Positions 56,117 through 64,000 of a DNA stretch of 64,000 bases are shown here, one piece after another. Under the pieces are notes generated by a model that searched no databases, was not told the DNA's origin, and saw nothing but the letters and a program-made list of their open reading frames with translations. Every line of letters starts with the position of its first letter. Within the stretch, counting starts at the first letter, position 1. The DNA comes from Sorghum bicolor (Eukaryota > Streptophyta > Magnoliopsida > Poales > Poaceae), in the NCBI RefSeq assembly GCF_000003195.3, contig NC_012873.2:22346347-22410346 (forward strand), given 5' to 3'. A program made the translations under genes and the position numbers.

Positions 56117-58794
56117 TCTCGTCCCGAGATTTTGGGTTACTAACCATTTCTTATAAAATTTTGGATAAACTGTTTTTAAGTAATCCTCTGTTTCCCAGGT
56201 GGCATCCCTATCGTCATGATGACTCCACACCACCTTGTATGTTCGAACAACTCTATTTCGGGTTACTCGTTCCTTGGTATCCACAATTCCCACTGGCTGC
56301 TCTTTATATTCCAAGTCTGCTTTTATCTTGATCCCTCGAGGTTCAATTCTTTGCTCAGGTACCTTCAAACATTTCCGCAGTTGCGACACATGGAAGACTG
56401 GAAAGATCGAGCTCAACTCTTTAGGTAACTGAATCTTGTAGGCCACTGGGCCTTTCCTCTCTAGTATTTGATACGGTCCCACATATCTGGGTGCAAGCTT
56501 GCTTCGAACTCGGAAACGCTGAACCTTCTTCATTGGCGTAACCTTGAGGTACACATAGTCACCTACTTTGAATTCAAGTGGCCTTCTTCTCTTATCCGCA
56601 TAACTCTTTTGTCGAGATTGCACTGCGCGCATATGCTGCTGTATGATTTGTACCTTCTTCTCTGCCTCATTCACGAAGTCGATACCATAGTATCTTCTCT
56701 CACCAGGTTCAACCCAGTTCAACGGAGTTCTACATCTCCGACCATACAAAGCTTCGAACGGGGCCATCTTGATGCTCTCTTGATAACTGTTATTGTAGGA
56801 GAATTCAGCCAGAGGTAACCATGATTCCCATGATCCTTTGGATGATAGCACACAGGCTCTCAACATATCTTCGAATACTTGGTTTAGCCTCTCCGTTTGA
56901 CCTGAAGTCTGGGGATGGTACGCCGTGCTTCTTATCAGACTGGTTCCCAAATTCTTATGCATTCGCTCCCAGAAGTGAGCGGTGAACTGTGGTCCTCTAT
57001 CTGATATGATGGTCTTGGGAATACCATGCAACTTAACAATCTCAGCCATATATATATATCGGCATACTCGGGAGGTCTGTATGTGTTCTTGACTGGAATG
57101 AAATGAGCCGACTTGGTTAATCGATCTATGATCACCCAAATCGAGTCATTCCCCTTCCTCGTGGTCGGTAATCCTGTGATAAAGTCCATACTGACCTCTT
57201 CCCATTTCCATTCTGGAACTGATAACGGTTGCAACAAACCTGCAGGTTTCATATGGATGGCCTTAACTCTGCAACACGTGTCGCAACGGGCTACATAAGC
57301 GGCTATCTCTTTCTTCATCTTGGTCCACCAAAAGTGGGGTCTCAGGTCCTGATACATTTTACTGCTGCCAGGATGAATAGAAAGTTTTGAGAGATGGGCT
57401 TCATCCATGATACGATTCTTCAATTCCCGATCCTTCGGGACTACTAACCGATGTTGAAACCACAGTACCCCTTTTTCATCAACTCGAAATTGAGTCTTTG
57501 GGTCATCTTTGATCTTCTCCTTGATGTGGAAAATACCCTTGTCTGTTTTCTGTCCTTCAATGACTTGACTCTCGAGTGAACAACTGAGTTGTATGTGACA
57601 TAAGACCTCAGGATGCATGAGATTTAACCCATCTTCAAACAACGGTTGAACCACTTGATAGTGCGGTTTACGACTCAACGCATCTGCTACTACATTAGCC
57701 TTGCCCGGATGATAGTGAACTTCCAAATCATAGTCCTTGATTAGCTCTAACCACCGTCGTTGCCTCATATTTAGCTCGGACTGAGTGAAGATGTACTTCA
57801 AACTCTTATGATCGGTATAAATGTGACACTTATTTCCCAGCAGATAATGTCTCCAAATCTTCAAAGCGTGCACTACTGCTGCTAACTCGAGGTCGTGCGT
57901 TGGGTAGTTGACTTCGTGCTTTCTCAACTGTCGGGAAGCATAAGCTATCACCCTGCCATCTTGCATCAACACACACCCCAGGCCACTCTTCGATGCGTCA
58001 CAAAACACATCAAAAGGCTTTTCTATATTGGGCTGTGCCAGAACGGGAGCAGTGGTTAGCAACTTTCGCAAGGTGCGGAAGGCTAACTCACACCCTTCCG
58101 TCCAGACAAACTTATGATCTTTTTGTAGAAAACTTGTTATTGGCTTGGCCATCTTAGAGAAGTCAGGTATGAATCGGTGATAATACCCGGCCAGACCAAG
58201 AAAACTTCTAACTTCCGAGACAGAAGTTGGTGCCTTCCAGTCCATAACCTCTTGCACTTTTGACGGATCCATAGCAATCCCTTCTTCAGACAGAATGTGC
58301 CCTAGGAAAGGAACTTTCTTTAACCAGAACTCACACTTGCTGAACTTGGCATATAACTGATGCTCTCGTAATCGTGTTAGCACGATTCTCAGATGCTCGG
58401 CGTGATCTTGCTCATTTTCTCAATAAACCAGGATATCATCGATAAACACCACAACAAACTTATCCAATTCTGGCATAAAGACTGAATTCATCAGATACAT
58501 AAAGTATGCAGGAGCATTTGTCAACCCAAAGGACATGACAAGATACTCATACAACCCATATTTGGTGGAAAAAGCAGTCTTCGGGATATCTTGCGGACGA
58601 ATCTTGATTTGGTGATACCCAGACCTCAACTCTATCTTAGAAAACACTCTTGCCTTGGACAACTGATCAAACAGGATATCAATCCTTGGTAAAGGATACT
58701 TATTCTTGATTGTCACTGCATTGAGTGGACGATAGTCCACGCACATGCGCAACGATTGATCCTTCTTTTTCACAAACAACGCTGGCAACCCCAT
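56108..58794 (-). pseudogene. Element E RT, RNase H, integrase, chromodomain (broken)
   Basis: RT begins after a frameshift near 58780-58795 and shows [19 protein letters not shown] and VFIDDILVY; a TGA at 58420-58422 interrupts it. The next frame (58383 on) carries RNase H ([26 protein letters not shown]), the H2C2 finger (HPGSSKMYQ ... CDTCCR) and MDFITGLP. A frameshift at the (TA)n run near 57048-57059 then leads to SDRGPQF and QTERLNQ, and a chromodomain (TYKVVWSHHDDRDATWETED) at ~56120-56230. It is three breaks from a complete polyprotein. Confidence 0.92.
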
Positions 58795-60587
58795 TCCGAC
58801 AAGCTTGGCCGGATGAACCCTTTATCTAGTAACTCTTTTAGTTGATTCTTCAACTCGGCGAGTTCGTTTGGTGGCATCCGGTACGGCCTTCTAGATATTG
58901 GTGCTGTACCTGGTATCAACTCGATTGCAAACTCTACTTCCCTATCTGGGGGAAGTCCTGGTAATTCCTCAGGGAAAACATCAGGGAACTCACAGACTAC
59001 TGGGATCTGTGGTAATGGAACCACGTGCGTAGCACAAGAGATGCTAGCAAAGTCAAGACGACGGGGCAAAGGTACTTGAAAAGAGCTGCTGCCCTGTGGT
59101 TCTCTGAGAGATAACATTCTCTTCCCAGTATCTATGACAGCATCCCATTCTCTCATCCAGTTCATGCCCATGATGACATCCAAAACTAACCCAGGCATGA
59201 CCACTAGATTCACTCGGAATACTCGGCCACTTATATCCAGGGTTGCCCCTCGAACCACTCTATTGGTCAACACATCTGCCCCTGCTGAGCTGATGCAGTA
59301 GCCATACTCCAGATCTGTAACTGGTTGACTATGCTTTTGTGCAAATGCTTGGCTCATGAATGAATGCGATGATCCAGAATCAAACAAAACAACCGCAAGA
59401 TGTTGGTTGACAGAGAACATACCAGCCGTTACCGGTTCTCCTTCCGGGATCCCCTCGATCGAGGTATGGTGCATACGAGTTGGATAGGTTGGCTGCTGCC
59501 TCTTGGGGTAGGGACATTCCTTAGCGAAGTGTCCCATCTTGTGGCAGTTATAGCACGGACCCTTGGGCGCATTGTTGATGGTAGGTGCTGCGGCTTGAAT
59601 TGCCTTCGGCTTGGCAGGGGCTATCGCCACCTTGTACGGCTTCTGCTGTGTTGAATGCCCGGTGTTCCTTCTCTGCGGCGGTCGGAACCTAGCACCTGGG
59701 GCAGGAGGACGATACTGCTGTCGCCCTGCCACTGGTGCCCTGGACTGAGATGATCCGGCTTCAAAAGCCCTCTTTCGTGACTTGGATGCACTGTAGTAGT
59801 TGTTGTTGTTCTCCTGGGTGAGACAGTCACTGATGTAAGCATTTAAGGTAGCTCTGGCTCCTGTACCCATGGTCTTCAGCATCCTTGGATTCAAGCCCCT
59901 CTGGAAACTAGCAATCTTCTTGGCCTCCGTGTTTACAAACTCAGGGGCATAGCGAGCGAGATTATTGAAAGCATGTAGATACTCCTTCACAGATTTCGTC
60001 CCCTGGGACAGCCTCATGAACTCCCCAACCTTCATTTCAACCACACCCAGAGGAATGTAATTTCCTCGGAAAGCTGTGGTGAAACGGTTCCAGGTAATTG
60101 GGGTCCCCTCTGGGTAGGTGGTACGGTGATGGGACCACCAAATCCCAGCGGGTCCTTGCAACTGATGTGCCGCATACTCAGCCTTATGTTCTTCTGTCAT
60201 ACGGAGAAGACGAAACTTCTGCTCCATGGTGTTGATCCACTCGTCTACTTCGAGCGGTTCCAAAGCCTCCTTGAAGATTGGTGGCTTGGTATCCATGAAT
60301 TCCTTGAACGAACTGTACTGGTTGACTTCCCGGCCGCCCTGGTTATCCCCACGACGGGTGTTGTCAGCTATGTTGCGCAGAGCCTCTTCCATGTTGCGTT
60401 GCATCTATTCCATGTTGCGTTGGCTTCCCAGAAACTGCGCGAAAAACACGTCCGCAGTGTACGGAGGAGGCGGTGGTGGTGGCGGTGTTGGTGCTCTGTC
60501 CTCATTCCGTTGAGCCCCACCTCCGGATGTACCTGCTCCAAGGCCCGGGTTGCTGTTACCCCGGCCACGTGTTTGTACCATCTGCAT
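58770..60587 (-). pseudogene. Element E Gag-protease (one nonsense codon)
   Basis: Starts at ATG ~60587 (MQMVQTRGRGNSN), directly after the acceptor-like GTATGCAG. TAG 60405-60407 lies inside a short QRNME repeat, where CAG is the likely original. Then Gag core ([33 protein letters not shown]), zinc knuckle [14 protein letters not shown] (~59540), protease [10 protein letters not shown] (~59380) and the RT-leading [15 protein letters not shown]. The frame fails near 58790, where RT continues in another frame. Confidence 0.92.
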
Positions 60588-60904
60588 ACGTCAATGATAA
60601 GCAATCATTAGGAGTTGCCATCAACGGTAGAAATGTGTAGAATCATGCCGCACTAAATTTACTGAGAGAATAAATTCGCTCAATAAACAGAGGCACAACA
60701 ATTCATCATCTACGCACAGCATCACTAACAGATTGCTTAACGTTCACGCAACAAGGTTCGCGTACATCCAACTTGCCAGCATACATACACTGGACTTTCA
60801 ACATTAACTCATAAAGTTTTACATAGCCCAGATCCAAAAGTACACGACATGCCATGCAACATACAACAACACAAGAAGAAGGACTAGCTCTAGAGCCCTA
60901 GCAT

Positions 60905-61948
60905 CTACTCGCTATGGTCACTGTCCATGCCGGAGCCATCCTCATCCTCATCTCCACTAGCAGCTGCTCCTATCTCGGGATCCGCGTCCATCTCGTCCTC
61001 AGAGTCTAGCTCAGCTGCTCCAGGCAGGTGATGAGGGTGGAGCTGGTTATGCAGCTGGTGGATCTCCTCATGCAAGTTCTCATTGTACTCCTCAGCATTA
61101 GCTAGCTGCTGCTCTAGCTCTAGCTGTCGGGCCCTCAAAGTGTCCTCCTCGTGCCAGGCTTCATTCCTCTGTCCAAGCACATGGACTAGCATGCGCTCGC
61201 AGTTCCTGTGAGCAGTGGCCACCCTATCCCTCTGCTCTCGCAATGCAAGCAGGTCCTGACTCAGCTCGCTGTTCTTCTAGACTGCCTGGTCTCTCTCTCT
61301 GGTCACACGGGCCAACTCTGCCTGCAGCCTCTCAACCTCAGAGTCGAACTCACGCTGCAACTGACGCTTCTCATCTTGGACGGTGAGAAGAGACCCGGAC
61401 AAGCGGCCCAAATAACTCTCCAGGCCTCCATAGGTCTTCATCAACGCGTACATGGCACTCATAGCTGCACCGTCACTGTGCTGGTCCTCATCCGCACTCC
61501 TCTCTAGAGCATTCACCTCGGACTGATCCCACACCGAAGTGTAGGGGTCACCCCGGGGAAACACCCCAGCGAAGGCGTGGGCCAGCTCCTGTGGAAACCT
61601 CTCCATGAGGTCCCTCAGAACTGCGAAAGCTGCCCTGCTGGAACCGTGGAAAGGCATGACACCTCGGGACTCGTACACCCAGCCACCCCAAGCAGGGTCT
61701 CCTCCACTGGTAGGGACAACTGCCTAGATCCCCACCAGGGTCTCGTCACCAAGCGGCTCCTTATCCCAATAGTAGCGAGGCTCCCTTCCTTCGGGATACC
61801 CCATCGAACTGAGCACCCTCCATAGCAAAGTGGGCATCCCAAACTCCTCCAGGAACTTGCTCTTATGTCGCGAGCTCCTAGCTGCCAACGGATGGCGAGG
61901 GGCCAGCCCACCAGTGGACTTGCGAGCGGTGAGCCTAGTGCGTGCCAT
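60905..61948 (-). pseudogene. Histone H3-tail-like coiled-coil acidic protein (element E ORF1)
   Basis: 347 codons in one frame between 5' LTR and gag, with two TAG stops (61724-61726, 61277-61279), both fitting former CAG. The N-terminus, ARTRLTARKSTGGLAPR after Met removal, matches the H3 tail at 14 of the first 17 positions, including eight in a row (TARKSTGG); K9/S10/T11 equivalents are kept, K4, K14 and K27 are not. A middle globular-looking region (~30-140: FGMPTLLWRVLSSMGYPEG, FPQELAHAFAGVFPRGDP) is followed by a coiled coil (~170-290) and an acidic tail ending DSDHSE. The ATG follows TTTGCAGCAG. D has a shorter homologue lacking the middle region. Confidence 0.85.
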
Positions 61949-62756
61949 CTGCTGCAAATGGAATACCGTGGGTAAGAGCGACGATTACCTTTAATTATTT
62001 TATTTAGAATTGGGACAGATTAAATTAAGGGGGAAAGTAAGCAATGATATGACATGAACATAATGCATGCACGAACTTACGATCTCACAAACTTAGAAAC
62101 AAAGGTTAACACTAAGCGGTATATGCGGTGGCACACAACGTTCTCTCATAACGTAACTAGCGTTCTAAGCGAGAACGTGGTTGGGGTACCTGCAGAAAAC
62201 TCATTTCAGCCCACCCACAGTATGCTAATGCAAAACAAAATTTAAAACTATGCACTTCACATACACTGACACCCGTCCATGCATGTGATGTGTTGCTACC
62301 CATATCATCGCCCTAATGACGGCATCGCCTCTCAGGACGGAATTCCCAACATGCGGTACTGTTTCCAAGACACACCAAAAACATGTGTGCATGACACAGT
62401 GCCTAAAAACACTCCCCTAGACTGGCAGTGTATCCGATCATGCTCTCACAGCTCCCACTTACCGTGACATAGAGGAAAAAATGGATTCATACATTACCAC
62501 TCAAGTGAATGGCACTCATACTATTGCACGCCGTATGAGCGACGAAATAAAAATATGATGCATTAACCCCCAAGTCAGTACTTAACTAGCCACCTTAGAG
62601 TCCTTAACTGGGCATAAAGGATATGACCATGGCACACTAGATAGTTTTCCAAAACTTAGTTTAACACCTTGATCATTATTAATTAATAAAATCCTTTATT
62701 AGACCGGTTTAGATTTTGTTTAGAACGTACTTATGAACAGTAACTCGCTAAACCTT
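61949..62756 (-). mobile_element. Element E leader
   Basis: Non-coding leader between PBS and the H3-tail-like ORF. It ends (minus) in ATTTGCAGCAG before the ATG, a possible splice acceptor. I see no other feature; the short plus-strand frames are not genes. Confidence 0.6.
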
Positions 62757-62768
62757 GCTCCGATGCCA
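62757..62768 (-). promoter_or_regulatory. Element E primer-binding site (variant)
   Basis: On minus TGGCATCGGAGC, 2 bases inside the 5' LTR: the place of the initiator-Met PBS TGGTATCAGAGC but with two changes. Confidence 0.8.
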
Positions 62769-62770
62769 GC

Positions 62771-64000
62771 TGTAACAGAACCGACCAAATTATAAGAGAT
62801 TAAGCCTAACATTGACCATTTGCATAGTCAAACCATCACGCTTAAGCCCATATAATCCCGGTAGTCCGTGAAATCTCGAAGGATTTCAAACCACATATCG
62901 CACAACAGCCAAGATCGTAATAAGTTTAGCGGTCGCCATTCACAAATACATCCAGATTACAACATTCATATAATACATCGGAGTTCTTAAAGTTATTACA
63001 AACCAAGTTCTTCAAGTAGCGGAAGCTTCATAGTTCGAAAATACAACACACACGCTTAGTCTGATACAGTGCCATAGTTCGGTCATTCCCACAAAAGCAA
63101 AAGAAGAGACGGAGTGACCATCGCCCTTGGTCTAGTCATCACCCATGGCTGGGTACAGACAGAGGATGCAATAACCATAATACATTTGACCATCTGCAAA
63201 ACAACATGGGAGTAGAACCCTGAGTACGAGAAGGTACTCAGCTAGACTTACCCGTCATAAACTTAAAATAAAGACTCATCAAGGATCATGAAGGCTATCT
63301 AGTGGGGTAGCTGACAACCATTTTGCAAAGCCGCAGGATTTTACTATCATAACCTACATAAGTCTTTCTTCTTTTAATTTGCTCAAGTTGAAAGTATCAT
63401 TACCTATCATCTAGGTTTGCACCTGCACTATTACAAGCAAGTATAAGGCTATGATAGTACCTCATCATAGCATTTCTTAAAACCATTCATCAACATAAGC
63501 CAAGTGCTCCATAGTCCTTACTACGAGGACGAAGCTCATGTCAAGTGCTCACTATCCAGGAGCGATGGCAATTCGAATCGATTTCTAACCAGCTGGCGAG
63601 GTATTCCCCACACAAACCACACTCACTGATCAAGTGAGCTACAGATCACCGTATTACACTATCCAGGACCAATTCGCGGGTTCGGCAGGCACCGCTAGTA
63701 CCCTAGGACCGTTCCGGCGACCGAGGTATCCAAGGTATACCAAGGTTGCGCGCCGCGCCCTCGTCGTTCTCCTCAACCATCACCAATACAGCGCATGGCG
63801 GCTCGATTCCCGGCCCGGATAGTGTTCAGGCTTCGCGGTCGGAACGACTTATCCTTCCAGCTAAGTGTGGGGCATGCGTTCAACATGACAAGAGGGCCGT
63901 CAACGATAGGTCCTTAATCGACGCAGGCTGGGGAACTATGGTCAACCCACCATAAGACCCTGCCCGGTCTCCAGTTACATTCCACACTTATTTATTCTTT
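62771..64000 (-). repeat. Element E 5' LTR (partial, cut by window end)
   Basis: Matches 52216 onward with ~18 differences over 1.2 kb. It contains a ~43-base segment near 63655-63705 that the left LTR lacks (left counterpart ~53100-53115). Confidence 0.93.

Larger units (their letters stand above)
52216..64000 (-). mobile_element. Element E: Tekay/Del-type chromovirus (runs off the window)
   Basis: The left (3') LTR is 52216-56095; the right (5') LTR starts at 62771 and continues past 64000. Left flanking TTATC (52211-52215) should be the TSD but cannot be confirmed. Order on minus: 5' LTR, PBS, H3-tail-like ORF, gag-PR, RT-RH-INT-chromodomain, PPT, 3' LTR. Visible LTR parts differ at ~1.5% plus a ~43-bp indel. 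It is related to D but clearly a different family (LTR length and sequence, ORF1 length). Confidence 0.94.

Noticed and set aside
1..64000. Host single-copy genes or tRNA/rRNA genes
   Set aside because: All sizeable coherent frames belong to retroelements. tRNA-like words (PBS) are only short complements at LTR borders.

Overview
The window is plant nuclear DNA, almost certainly from a grass. It contains nested LTR retrotransposons and nothing I can call a host gene, a tRNA/rRNA gene, a CRISPR array or anything bacterial. The grass assignment rests on large Tekay/Del chromoviruses with ~4 kb LTRs, Tat-lineage elements with antisense accessory genes, Athila-type elements primed by tRNA-Asp, and CpG-rich LTR blocks. 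I cannot name the species. LTR termini, 5-bp target duplications, primer-binding sites (PBS) and polypurine tracts (PPT) let the stack be resolved to the base for most insertions. LAYOUT: (F) an old, broken Athila-type element (+) supplies the outer flanks: 3' UTR at 2057-2587 and an LTR at 2588-2820 that resumes at 50840-52215. (C) a Tat-lineage element (+), 2821-50839, sits in the F LTR. (B) a second Tat-lineage element (+), 4678-25849, sits in C gag with TSD CTTAT. (A) an Athila-type element (-), 7303-16405, sits in B gag with TSD GGGAC. (D) a Tekay/Del chromovirus (+), 26553-41141, sits further along C gag with TSD ATGAG. (E) a second Tekay/Del chromovirus (-), 52216 to beyond 64000, abuts the right part of F. 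Mismatches between LTR pairs counted by eye (D ~0.6%, A ~1.5%, B ~2%, C ~5%) agree with this nesting order. A 942-base assembly gap lies at 21346-22287. GENE CONTENT: A keeps two open genes (gag-protease and an Athila ORF-1-like protein) but has no reverse transcriptase, RNase H or integrase, so it must depend on a helper. B and C have gag-PR-RT-RH-archaeal-type RH-INT on + and, between integrase and 3' LTR, an intron-containing gene on -. In B this is a PF04195-type 'putative gypsy transposon' protein; in C it is a plant mobile domain (PMD) protein. Each has a TATA box upstream. D and E have gag-PR-RT-RH-INT-chromodomain plus an extra gene between 5' LTR and gag. MOST STRIKING: that extra gene in both Tekay elements starts with a close imitation of the histone H3 tail (E: ARTRLTARKSTGGLAPR; D: ARQKQTPRKRTG), followed by coiled coil and a strongly acidic C-terminus. 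An H3-tail mimic in elements whose integrase carries a chromodomain suggests a chromatin-interaction or anti-silencing system. Other signals worth a look are dense CCGAT/ATCGG words confined to C, a 70-bp array in B carrying the B PPT motif, many TAG stops at probable former CAG codons, and CpG-rich blocks inside both Tekay LTRs.
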